Below the pieces are notes generated by a model. The model was not told the DNA's origin, ran no database searches, and worked only from the letters and a program-made list of their open reading frames with translations. A DNA stretch of 64,000 nucleotides. Source: Aphidius gifuensis (taxonomy: Eukaryota; Arthropoda; Insecta; Hymenoptera; Braconidae). This document shows positions 27,301-38,377 of this stretch, piece after piece. A program made the position numbers and the translations under genes. Within the stretch, counting starts at the first letter, position 1. Each line of letters begins with the position of its first letter. The stretch spans positions 5,580,001-5,644,000 of the forward strand of contig NC_057789.1 in assembly GCF_014905175.1 (NCBI RefSeq), written 5' to 3'.

Positions 27301-27660
27301 ATACAACAATCACCACCACAACAACCACCACAACAACAACAACAAGTACAACAAATACAGACTGAACAACCACTTGATTTTACAACACATTCAAAAAAAA
27401 CAATTCCATCAACAACTAATAATAACAACATTAATTTTAATAATATTAACAATAATATAAATACTATAAATAATAATAATAATGTTACAACAAGAGTTAT
27501 TGAATTAGAAACAAATGATGTTGTGCCAATTGAAACAACAATTATTTGTGAAGATAGACCAGTTAGTCATTCGACAATTGGCAATCATATGCCAACATCA
27601 GCACCTATTCAAATTCAACAAAATGTCAAAGACGATGAAAATATGTGGAGACCTTGGTAA
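21381..27660 (+). CDS. HES-family bHLH-Orange transcriptional repressor (538 aa, WRPW)
   Basis: Three coding exons, 21381-21566, 25517-25744 and 26458-27660, join in phase 0 with standard splice sites (AGA|GTAAGT, TAATAG|GC, GAG|GTAATC, AAACAG|GT). Residues 1-62 are Gln-rich with a PSPSPS tract. The bHLH follows at about 63-120: basic region NKPLMEKRRRARIN with the HES-type proline, and helix 2 KLEKADILELTVRHLQ. The Orange domain follows (YKAGYQDCSREVSRYL ... QRLLRHLDSC). A long low-complexity region with Pro, Ala, Asn and Gln runs leads to the C-terminal WRPW, the Groucho-recruiting signal. Hairy/E(spl)/Deadpan proteins are nuclear repressors, often Notch targets. The helix residues look closest to HES/Deadpan types, but I cannot name the orthologue. 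The ATG at 21381 opens the frame; intron 1 is 3.95 kb, unusually long for this window. Confidence 0.93.
21507..21548 (+). repeat. Hexanucleotide repeat coding for Pro-Ser tract
   Basis: AGTCCA/AGTCCT-like hexamers encode the PSPSPS stretch in exon 1 of the HES gene. Length variation would change the protein by whole Pro-Ser units without shifting the frame. Confidence 0.7.
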
Positions 27661-28400
27661 AATAATAACAACAACAACAACAATTGTTAATATACAAATT
27701 ATTATTGTTTTATTATTATATTTTTTCAAAATCTTGATGGAACAAATTATTATTATTATTATAAATAAACTTTTAAAAAAAACCAGTGATGATTTTATTG
27801 TTAAATTTTAAGTGTATGATACTCTGAGAGAATGCGCCATATATATATTGTAAATATAGTTGATAAATGATAAAAAAAATATATATATATGTATGTAATG
27901 AATAAATAAAAATTTAGATAATAATAGTAATGAATAAATGACAATGAGAGAATGAAAATAAAAATTAAAAATTATTGCTATTTGCCAGATATAGATTTAT
28001 TTTGATGTTATCTAGGTATATGTGCATCGAGTGATGCCAGTTAAAGAATGCGAGAGATAAATAAACAAAAATGATAAATATATTATATAATAGAGTATTA
28101 TGGATCGATTAACGGTCGTGTGATTGAGATTGTAGATATTTAAAGTTAAACAGAAATGAAAAAAAAAATTATTAAAATTAAATATTGATGACGAAACAAA
28201 ATTAAATTAATATACACATTATTAAACAAACTTTACTGTTCAACTTGACGATTATTATTATATAAATTTCAAAAAAAAATAATATAAATGTTTATTTGAA
28301 AATAATTTTGTTGAAATTAAAAGATCCGTATTCGATGTACTTAGTTACGACTTTTCAATATAAAAATAAATATATTGAATCGTGTAAAAAAAAAAAAAAA
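27661..28400 (+). other. Putative 3' UTR of the HES gene
   Basis: AT-rich sequence after the WRPW stop with several AATAAA polyadenylation signals (for example 27764-27769, and again near 27900). One K-box-like TGTGAT lies at 28119-28124; K boxes in Drosophila E(spl) 3' UTRs are sites for miR-2/miR-11 family repression. No Brd box or GY box was seen. The true poly(A) site is unknown. Confidence 0.45.
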
Positions 28401-31400
28401 ACAAAATAAAATATCGATATATATTTCATTTATCATTTTTTTATTTCTATTACTAATTGATTATTTTTTTTTTTTATTTATTATTTTACATTACTAATTC
28501 TCCTGTCCTTCAAAAAAAAAAAAATTTGAAATTTAATTATTCAAAAGTAGTAAGTTTGTTTGATGTTATTTAAAAAATAATCATCAATTATCATAGAAAT
28601 TATTTCTAGGATATCACTAAGATGTTTATTTTTTATTTTTTCGTTAAGTGGCTTTAATAATATTTGCAATAGATGCGCATCTTTAACAACGAATTAAAAG
28701 GAAATTCAAGCGAAGAAAAAAAAAAAAATTATGTGGAGGTGTGAACTGGTGTCATTAGTACAAGAATTATTTTTTTTTTCTCTCTCTCTTTCTGTCTCTT
28801 CTTAAGATGATTTTTTAAATTTTTTTTCTCGCAACCACCCATTGGCTTCAAGTTGCTAATTGAGGCATAGAATTAGCATACACGAAGTTTCCTCTTGCCT
28901 ATGGTCATGACTATCCTACCAACCGAGTTGCGCGAAAAACGAGGTATTAAAATCTCGTTACCCACCGCTTATATGATACCCATACCAAACTAAATTTTTT
29001 TTTTTATTTTTTATCTTTTTTTCTCCATTTATTTTTCACCCCATTTATAAAACCAACCTTTTCTTGGACCATTTAAGCCACCCTCTGGGGCTAGTCACGT
29101 CGCCAAGGGTATTCCCCGAGGAAATGCCAATACTTACTCAAGCAGCGTGCCAAGATTTCTCGATTCGCATATTCTTTTTTTTTTATTTCTCATACATAAA
29201 TACGTATATCTTATATGCTTTTTTTTTCATAATTTATTTTTTATTCTGTTTCAGTGTATATACATTTTGTAAGACCATTGATTCACTGCCGAAAAGTCAT
29301 CATCATTAATTTTGTGACTTTAAGGTGGATCCATAATCAAAATATTTAATTGAATACAATCATAATGATGAGACCAGTGGCAATGCAAACGAGAATTCCA
29401 AGGTATTTTATTTTTTTTTATTATCATTTTTAACTTAATTCTTTTTATGATAAAAAAAAAATATAATAAATAATAATAATAATAATGTACATAATAAAAA
29501 TTAAGAAGGAAAAAAAAAAAAAGATTTATATAAACTCATTTGAAATTCATTGAACCACCTTGAAAAGGTCATTATCATTACTTTCTTCTTATAATATTTT
29601 TTTCATCATACAATATATGAGTGTGTTGTTATTTCTTTTATAATATAAAATTTTTATTTTTAATATTTTTTAATGTATAAAGATTTAATTCAATGCTCGC
29701 AGGGGATAGCTGGCATAATATGTATATAATTGTATATATATATGTATTTGAAGATTGCGTGTAATGCAGTGTAAAGGTGATGGAAATAAGAGTTGAGTAG
29801 AAGAGGGAGAGAAGAGTCCCCAGGGTAAACTGACTTTCACCTGCCATAATCAGGGCACAAATTGGTGGGGGCCGTTAGCCAGTCTCACCCGGAGGCACTC
29901 TGTGATCTTTAGACGCTAATCAGGACCTCTCGCGCCCCGGCATGACAATTATCTCGATGCAGGTGCAACATCAAGCTAAATCAACTCCAACTCCAATGTG
30001 GGGGTCTCTTTTACTCATGATTTTTAAAGAGATTCTTGTTATCCCTTCTACAACATAACATTCTATAACACATATATATATTTTTGTCGAGTAAACTTAC
30101 TCGTTGCTCTCTCATCTTTAACTTTTCGTAACCAACACCCTCGGGGGAATAACGAATTTGTAAATCTCTCTCTCTCTTGCACTCTGGATTTTCAATTTCA
30201 CAAGAATATATATATAATTAATTAAAAAGTATATACTTCTTTGCTGATTTGATGTGACGATTAAATTATGAGAAATTCATGACAACATTTTCAATGGATG
30301 TGCAGTCTGGCTGAGTTAATTGTTGAAATAAGTCATTCAAAATTATTATTACAATCCCAAGTTTTGTTTTTTAAAGAAGAGAAGCTTTTTTTTTTTTCAT
30401 TCGTGTTTAAGTGACTTGATAATTATTAAATTTATGAGTGTATATTATCAACGGATATTTTATTCTTGATATTATCGCGATGCAAAAATTAAAAAATGTA
30501 TATGCTATACCTGGTATTAAATTGACAATAAAACTACCACGGCCAATTTTTGAGTTGGAGTCAAAAATTATATACGATCGTTAGTCTCAACTTTATTAAT
30601 GACTTTGTGTTGCTGTTTTTTTTTTTTTTTTTTTTTTGTTGCTCAAAATTCTAGATCATTTTTCTTGCAATCTTTTAGATTCGGCCAATTTTGTCTAAAC
30701 AAAAACGTCAAAAATCAACACGAACACAAATTATTTGACGAGCGATATAATTTCACAGCTTTAAAAACGTTCACTAGTTGTGTTTAGTATTTTTTTTTTT
30801 AACCTTTTTTCGTTTTTTTTTTTTTAGCTAGATTGCAAAATAATCGGCCCTATATACTCGTGTTTAAATTTTTTTTTTTTCTCGCATGAAAGCCCTTATA
30901 CCGACTATTAATAACAAGCTAAATATATTTTTTTCATCTTCTTCTTCAACTATCTCATTTAAAGTTGAAAACTAGTGCTAAAAAGTCCATTCATTTGATG
31001 AATCCAAAAAAAAATAAATATTTTTTTAAAAAAATACTGCAGATGGCAAAATATGAATTGTATTTAAGAGCGATAAAAAAAAATAACAAGTCAAGAAAAG
31101 AAAATATTATATGACCAAGCATATACAGATTTTGACGAACCTGTACCGCCCTCAGGGTGAGCACTGAGCAGTATGGTCCTATAAATTTTTGCCGGCCTAT
31201 AATTTGTCCATCTACAATACGCCGGAACAGCGATGACTACCTGCCTTTACGAGTGGAAAGTAACAATAATAATAAAAAAATTAAAAATCATAAAATAAAA
31301 TAAATAAATAATAATAATGATAAGTTTGTGGATGATTTTTCAGCAGCATTTTGCCTTAATTTTACCATGTCCATAATTATGTTTATGGAAAAATAAAAAC

Positions 31401-33510
31401 AAAAGAAAAAAATGTATATATAAAAAAGGAGTGGTAAAAAAAAATTAGGTATAACGAGGCAGATGATAGCACTGATGGTCAAGTGTGTCGAGAATTGTAA
31501 AGGGGAGGACTGAGAATGATGAGGAGGTTAGATGAGAATTTGGCGGAAGGGTTGATGAAGGGAGGTGAATGAAGGAGGTGTGAGGATAACCACAGTGGAA
31601 TTTGATATATACAACGATCCAGAGAATGTTCAAGGGCTTGGGAATCATGGAGGCCCTAATTCCAGCGGCCTACCGAATCCTCTAACGAGACTATATTCAC
31701 TCTCTCTCACTCTTTCACTGTTAATACCTGATCATCAAACTATTATATGCCGCTTCTTTGATCGTACACACATGATTCTTATAGTCTCTCGCACCCGAGA
31801 TACCATAATTCGACGAAATACACACTGTGAATCATAATAAACAATATATGAAGCAATAAAAATCAAAATGATAAAAATAAAAAAAAATATCAAATTAATG
31901 GGCTTATACGCATCCTCACGCTATCCATGTGAGTCTCAACAAGACTCTAGTTAGGAAGAACCATCAAATAAACAAAAAAACGAAAATAAAATTGAAAATA
32001 AAATCAAAAAATGATAGGATGAATAAAAAAAAAAATAAAATAAATAAATAAAAATTAAGTATTATTAAAATAAAAAATGATAAAAAAATTGAATGGATGA
32101 AAGATTAATAATATTCGTATTAATTTAATGATGAAAAGAAACGTGAAACACCTGCAGATACTTGAATTGGTATAATAAGTTTTCGATGAGAATACAAAAA
32201 ATAAAATAAAGGGATGAACCATACAAAACTTACTCGCGAATCATTATGTCTTGCCACTCTTACAATCATTTTTATAAATATATTTTTCATTTTTTTTTTT
32301 TTTTTATTTATTTATACTTACTCTTCTTCTCTATTTTATTTTTAATCCTTAATTTTTTCTTTTTTTTTTTTGCTTCATCTTGTACGTTTTTCTTTGACTT
32401 CCACCCGCATCTCGCGTTTCTTCTCATCCATTAACCTTCCATATATATAAGAACCCTTTCTTTTTCCTTTCGGATGTGTTTTTTTATTTTTTATATATAT
32501 TTTTTTTTTCCCCTTTTGAACTGCTGAACGTGATATCCCTGACTCTTGGCCTTTTCTCTTGCACACTCCCCATTGCCTTCGACCTCCTCGAACCATTCTT
32601 CATTCAGCCACAGCAAATGTATATATATATAAGTACATACATATATGGGCATCTATCATTTCTCCTTCACACAATGTATGCCCTAAAACTTTGGCCTCTT
32701 CTCTTTTTCCCTTGAAATCATCCATCCCTCCATTATATGCGAGAATATCTTTCCACTTGGCTAAAGCTTACAAAAGAACCTGGTGAATAATACACAAGAT
32801 GAAAAATAATATTAAAAAAAAATAATAATAAAAAAATCAAGTGGTAATATTCGTGCTCAGTCAGACACAAGTGTATATTGTAGACGCAAAAGGGTATACA
32901 CACTGCAGATATACACCCTTTTCCTTTTTATTTTTTATTTTTTACAGTGTAGTACACGATGAAGCAAAGTCTGTGCTGCCCTTTCATCACCCTCACTTTT
33001 TATATACAATTTCCATCTCACTCATCTCACTCTTCCCCTTCTTCAACTACATATTTTCTCTGTCTCATTTTCCTCATCCTCCTATACTCTTCTCTATTTT
33101 TCTTCATTCTCTGCCCCTCACGCGGCTTTTATATCAGTTAACCACCTGTTACACTGACTCGCGTACAACTTTTTCATGATTCTTTTTTTATTTTTCCCTT
33201 TCTACACTATTTATATTTTATATTTTGTTTCTTTTTTTTTTTTATTTAGAAAAAACACGCGACTTTTCATTCAAACGGCTGTATATCAACTTCATGGAAA
33301 TTCTTGGTAAGATGAAAAAAAAATAAAATAAAAAAACAGCTACTTGAATGATTTTTTTATTTTGTCATGTCATCTAGTATTTGAAGATGAAGAAATAAAA
33401 AAATCATACAAAGATATATGTAACTTGAAAATATATTTTATTTTATTTATTTATTAAACTGGTTATTGTATGCATGCATTTGATTTATGATGATAATTAT
33501 TTTATATTTT
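28401..33510. other. Intergenic region between HES and the secreted-protein gene
   Basis: No gene recognised. AT-rich background with islands of mixed composition at about 28.83-29.16, 29.80-30.02, 31.14-31.26 and 31.44-31.83 kb. The island near 29.8-30.0 kb holds two CAGGTG-type E-boxes (29838-29843 reversed, 29960-29965). Open frames crossing these islands lack splice-linked partners and family features, so they are treated as non-coding. Confidence 0.55.
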
Positions 33511-34595
33511 TCATGTCCAAAGAATATCCCATATTGATTCAGTAGTGGTAGGCATTTGATTGTCTACAGGTGTTAATAATTCAGATGACTCATCGGTATC
33601 ATCAGCAATACTATCATAAAAATGATCAAAATCCATGTCAAATGTTGATGATGAAGATGATGATTCACTTGTTGATTCATACATATTATCATTTTCAATA
33701 TTAAAATTTTTTTTATACTGTGATGCAGATGTCAATGATGATGTTTTTGATGGTAAATGATAAAAATAATTTACATTTTTTTCGTTGTTATTATTATTTT
33801 GTTGATAATATTTTGAATCAAGCCATTTACGTAAAAATTGTTGTTGTAATTGTGGTGAGGCAATTAGCCATTCATTTATTTTTTCATTTATATCTCTTTT
33901 AGTACGTTTTGATCGACGAAGTAAATTACCTCTGTCATTGCCAAATGATTCAGGCAAAAAATTTGCATACAATGATAAAATATGAGGTTTTTTATATTTT
34001 TTAATATTATTATTTTCACTTTTTCTTTTTGAACGTGATGATGAATCATTTGTAAATTTTTTAACAATATTTTCCACTTGATTAATTGATATATTTTTAT
34101 CATTAAAATCATGTTTATTTATTAATAATTTTTTATTTAATATCAACTCAAGTGTATCAATTTTTGACGTTATTTTATCAATTTTAAATTGTAAATTAAA
34201 CAAACTCTTGTTCATTATATTTTGATATTTATTAAATGTGACAATTGATATTGGTATATTATTTTTATTCATGGTGGTATTGAGTAAATGATTGACATGA
34301 TCGTCAGAATCGATAATAACTTTACGTTCACCATCAAATTCACTGATGTGAATATTTATTGCTGATCCAAGGTGGTCATTACTTTGATTTGAGTTTAAAT
34401 CATTAAAAGATGTCTCAAATTCTTCATTTAAATTTAGTGGTACTGCCGTAACACAACTAAATAATAGCAAAATCCATTTACACAATTTTACTATAAAAGA
34501 AAAAAATAAATAATATTAAATTAATACATAATTTTAAAAATGAAAAATCAAGTTAATTTGTTACCAGATGTACAAGTATTATTCATCGTTGACAT
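33511..34595 (-). CDS. Secreted protein with furin/dibasic processing sites (336 aa, unknown)
   Basis: Two exons on the minus strand: 34565-34595 (ATG at 34595) and 33511-34490, joined at CATCTG|GTAACA and TTTTATAG|TAAAAT. The join creates an N-terminus with a hydrophobic core (WILLLFSCVTA), a likely signal peptide cut near residue 26. The mature part is hydrophilic and Asn/Ser-rich. RSKRK at about 163-167 and RRSKRTKR at about 202-209 match furin or prohormone-convertase sites and would release a peptide of about 35 residues. No glycine precedes the second site, so no amidation signal is present. A short serine run and an acidic C-terminal region follow, ending DILWT. No family was recognised; a prohormone or cleaved extracellular protein is inferred. 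It is head-to-head with the gene at 34910. Confidence 0.78.
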
Positions 34596-34909
34596 ACTGA
34601 TGATAAAATTACCACGACAAGTCAATTTATAAACGCTTCAATAATTTAAAACAATAGAATTGTTTTAAAAATTATTTTAAACAACATCCTATCCAGGAAA
34701 AAAAATATATCGATTATTTTATGCATCGTAAACAATATCGCATCAAATTCATAATATTCATAAATTAAATGACATTTAAAAATCTTTGTTATATTAAAAA
34801 TCATTAGTTAAAAAAATTATTATTAAATTATTTTAAGTTTTTAAAAAAAAAAAAAAATGAAACAATAATAAAAATTTCTTATGTGTCTTTTGATAAAAGT
34901 TTGGAAGTA
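34596..34909. promoter_or_regulatory. Short shared (bidirectional) promoter interval
   Basis: The start codons of the divergent genes at 34595 (minus) and 34910 (plus) are 314 bp apart, so both promoters must fit here or overlap the first exons. A TATA-like TTTATAAAT (minus strand, about 34625-34633) lies about 30 bp upstream of the minus-strand ATG, leaving almost no 5' UTR if used. The interval is otherwise AT-rich. Confidence 0.4.
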
Positions 34910-35412
34910 ATGAGTGATAATGCTGAAGAGGGTAATGCTGCTGAACCAGCACCAGATGATTATACGATTGCTGAAGCAGGTCAACCAGTGGAGCCGGATA
35001 TAGGACCGACAGTTGAGATTGAAGATCTGGAGGTGGAACCTTTCACGCCAGAATACGAAAATCCCTCTCACCATGTCAGATTTCAGTCGCATTCCAAGAG
35101 ATATTCGTGGACTGCACTTGGAAGTAATTCAACAATAATAAATAACAATTTTTAAACTTTCATATTTTTTTTTTTCTTTTTTTTTTTCATCATCAACTTA
35201 CAGATGACCAGATTGATGAAAATAAAAATAAAATTCACAGCACTAAATTTACCCAGACGTTCTTCAAGTATATGAAAAATTTATCAAATAAAAGATTTTT
35301 AGAAATAATTAATATGAAAATTGATCATGAAAATAATAATACAATTTTTTATCGAGCATCAACGGAATATTTACTTGAAGATTTTCGTTTAAGCAAAACA
35401 GAAATTCATTGA
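34910..35412 (+). CDS. Small acidic protein, unknown (140 aa)
   Basis: Two exons, 34910-35123 and 35204-35412, joined at GGAA|GTAATT and TTACAG|ATGACC; the total of 423 nt is an exact multiple of three with one terminal stop. The N-terminal 60 residues are acidic and proline-containing (EIEDLEVEPFTPEYE), followed by a basic patch (HVRFQSHSKRYSW). The C-terminal half (FTQTFFKYMKNLSNKRFLEI) is more ordered, possibly helical. No signal peptide or membrane segment. I do not recognise the family. Intact splice sites, an 80-bp intron and good compositional complexity argue that it is a real gene. Confidence 0.7.
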
Positions 35413-35973
35413 TAAAATGATAAAAAAACTTGCAGCACCACCTGTTAATATTTAACGGTAAACTTTTTACTCAGCTTTTGCTAGCTTTTTTTAAATTAAC
35501 CCCAGTTGGTCGATAATATTTTCCGGGACAACTTACCCTCAGTTGCAACCCCTAAAAAAGAATATTTTTCTATTACAGAAAAGGAGAGAAAAAATTCTAG
35601 ATTACTATTTTATCAAATACAAAATAATTTGTAAATAAATAAACAACATTTTACATTTTTTTTTTTTTGTCACTTACAATATGTATATTATTATCGAGTT
35701 TATTAAAGATTAATTAATACGATATTAAGTATCATATATAATTGTGCATTGTAGTTTATCATATACAAAATGTTATGCTTATTATTTGACATAACAATTC
35801 ATGTATTTAAATATTGTAGTATTAGCAATTTAATTTATTTTAAATATTCTTATTAATTAAATTTCGTTTTTTATTTATTTTTTGTTTCTTTTTCGTCGAA
35901 TTAAAGATCGACTCTACGTGACCTTGATTGGTCTCACTCCGTCTGCCTCCATTCACACCTTTGAGTATCCATC
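35413..35973. other. Convergent intergenic gap
   Basis: AT-rich DNA between the plus-strand 140-aa gene and the minus-strand CG3556-like gene, expected to hold both 3' UTRs. A short patch near 35430-35540 is less AT-rich but encodes nothing recognisable. Confidence 0.5.
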
Positions 35974-38377
35974 TTACAGTTTTTTATACCAAAAAAGATA
36001 GTGCTCGCCTTCGCTGATTTCAAGATCGTCCACACCTGCAAAAAATTCAAATTTTATTATCAAAAAAAAAAAAAATAACAAAATTTATCTTTTTAACTAT
36101 AAAAAGTGCATTAGCAACGCTGAATATGTTGCTAAATTATGTGAGATTATTATACCAACTTGAATAAAATACCAATCGTAATTACAACATGGAAAATATA
36201 AATTTGTCAGATATATTTATATGAAAGAGGTAAAAAAATTATCTACATAGCTTTTTTTTTTTTTGACTAATTTAAAAAAATCATTAATTTCATGTCATTA
36301 AATTATCCAGAAAGAAAGAAAAAAAATAAGACGATAAAAAATTTAAAATCTCCAAAGTGTTATGTTAATGAATTTAAAAAATTTCATGGTCAATAAATTC
36401 CCATAAAACTGACGATACATTATTGTTTAACTTTTTAAATAAAAAAAAAAAGTAAAATAAATAAAAGCATTTTATTATTTTGATGATAAATAATAATAAT
36501 TTGTTACCTCCAGGTGCAACAAGCTGATTTCCAGGTGGTGATTTTAAATCTGGTGGTGATGGAAGTCTATAAAGTAACCAATAATGATATGACATTGGTT
36601 CTTCTTTGTAACCAGCAAGTGTATGAACATAGTGACCATTTGGCCATTCAGATGCTGAAAATTTAAAATGTGGTGACATTTCAGCTGCCAACAGCATAAC
36701 TCCATAAAATGTTTCATTTTTTGGTGCTGTTACAGTTAAATGATAAGTTTCATTTGTTCCAAGCCAAAGTGTATATGAAATATTAATCATATGATTATTA
36801 TTTGGTGATGCTGTCATAATTGTATTATCATAATTTGTAATATTTCTTTCAACATTTGTTTCTCTTGTACTTGATAAAAATAATATTTCTCCATGATTAT
36901 CTGATGCTGTTACTTTAAAACAACAAAAAAGCAAGGTAAAAAAATTATTATCTTTTTCATTAAATAATTTTGAAAAAATATTAACTATTATTATTACCAT
37001 TGTTTGATAGAATACGTGATGATGAAGAATCAGTTTGTCCACAATCCAATGTTCTTATTGTGGCAAGTGATCTTGGTGCAATGCCCAATACAGTTTCAGT
37101 TGTTAAATAAACATCACCATCAAATGAACCATCAGGCTGTTGACGTGAACTGAGCCAAGAAAGTGCTGCTGATTTATTCCAATTGTCTGCTGGTTCATTT
37201 TGAATTTCTTCAAGTGCTTGCATTGCCAATACAGTTGTACGTAAATCACCAAAACTTCCATCCAATCGTTGACGTTGAGCCAAACCTAATGATGGTTTTC
37301 TTACAAAATGATGAAGATTTCGATGACGATGGTCTTGAACAATACAACGTAAAGCAAGAACAACCATGGCAATTGTATCTGTAAATTTAAATTATATATA
37401 TACAAATATATAAATTTAAATTAAAAATTTATCAACTTACCAACATTGTGATATTGTGCTGCATTAGCAATATCAAGAAGTCTACGTATTTGTCGTTTTC
37501 TAATATGAGCCTCAGCACTACATGCTGCAAGTGTTGTCAGTGAAAAATCATAATCACTTGATGGTTCATGATGTTGCAATGTACCAATTAAATCATGACC
37601 ATAAAATTGACGTGGATCAATACACAGTGAATTTAATGTCAGTGTATATCTTGCTAAATTAACTGCTGAAAAACCAACTTCTCTGTGCCTGAATAAATAA
37701 AAATAACACACAGAGTTATTAGTATGCATATAATCAACAATTGGATGTCGATTAGATGGCTTCTTCATCATTCCAATAAAATTAAGAATCAGTATAAATA
37801 ATTTATATTTAATATAAAAATACCTCCATAATAAAAGTACAATTTCAAGTTCCATTTGTTTGCCACTGAGTTGCATATCAAGAGAAGCTGGTGAGGGTAA
37901 ATTATCATCACGTGAAAGATTTGCAAGACGTAATGCCAATAAAACTCTATGGGTGTCATTGCCCCAACCAGCATCTTTGTCTCTTTGATTCCAAAGCCAC
38001 GTGGTTGCACGTTCTAATATTGCTTCTGCTTCAATCTCAATTGTCGCTATCAATTCACCACTTACTTTATTTGAAAAATAAAAAAATATATATTAAGATT
38101 ATATCAGTAAAACAATTCATCACTTAAACAACAATATATTTATATACAAATGCCTTTGGTTGGCAATTGTTTAAAGTAAAATATAATTACGAAAAAAAAA
38201 AAAAAACGAAATACTATATAGCATGCCATTATTCTCTTGACAAAAAATAAACAAGAAAAGAATAAATAAATAAATCTTTATCGTCAAGTTTAATTATACA
38301 TTACCTTCAGCATGAACCAGAGCACATGCCGATACAAGAAGGAGAACAACTCCAGCCATATTAGCTCGTCCCCACAT
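35974..38377 (-). CDS. CG3556/transcobalamin-like secreted protein (469 aa)
   Basis: Six minus-strand exons: 38305-38377, 37824-38064, 37441-37688, 36998-37378, 36508-36912 and 35974-36035; total 1410 nt, all junctions in frame. Residues 1-24 form a signal peptide (AGVVLLLVSACALVHA). The body is an alpha-helical toroid-like region with QRDKDAGWGNDTHRVLLALR, LDGSFGDLRTTVLAMQALE and QQPDGSFDGDVYLTTETVLG repeats, as in transcobalamin/intrinsic factor and insect CG3556. The C-terminal part (HYWLLYRLPSPP ... DDLEISEGEHYLFWYKKL) fits a DUF4430-type beta domain, and the protein ends right after it, as in the family. The family is extracellular; whether insect members bind cobalamin is not established here. 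An acceptor just upstream of the ATG (GCTTTCAG, near 38390) suggests a 5' UTR exon. Confidence 0.88.

Noticed and set aside
27108..27460. Additional frames inside HES exon 3
   Set aside because: They are shadow frames of the Gln/Asn/Thr-rich coding sequence (poly-Ile, poly-Cys or poly-Leu translations).
31565..31837. 90-codon frame with a mixed residue composition (VRITTVEFDIYNDPENVQ)
   Set aside because: No splice partners, no recognised family, and the second half is low complexity; more likely part of a non-coding island.
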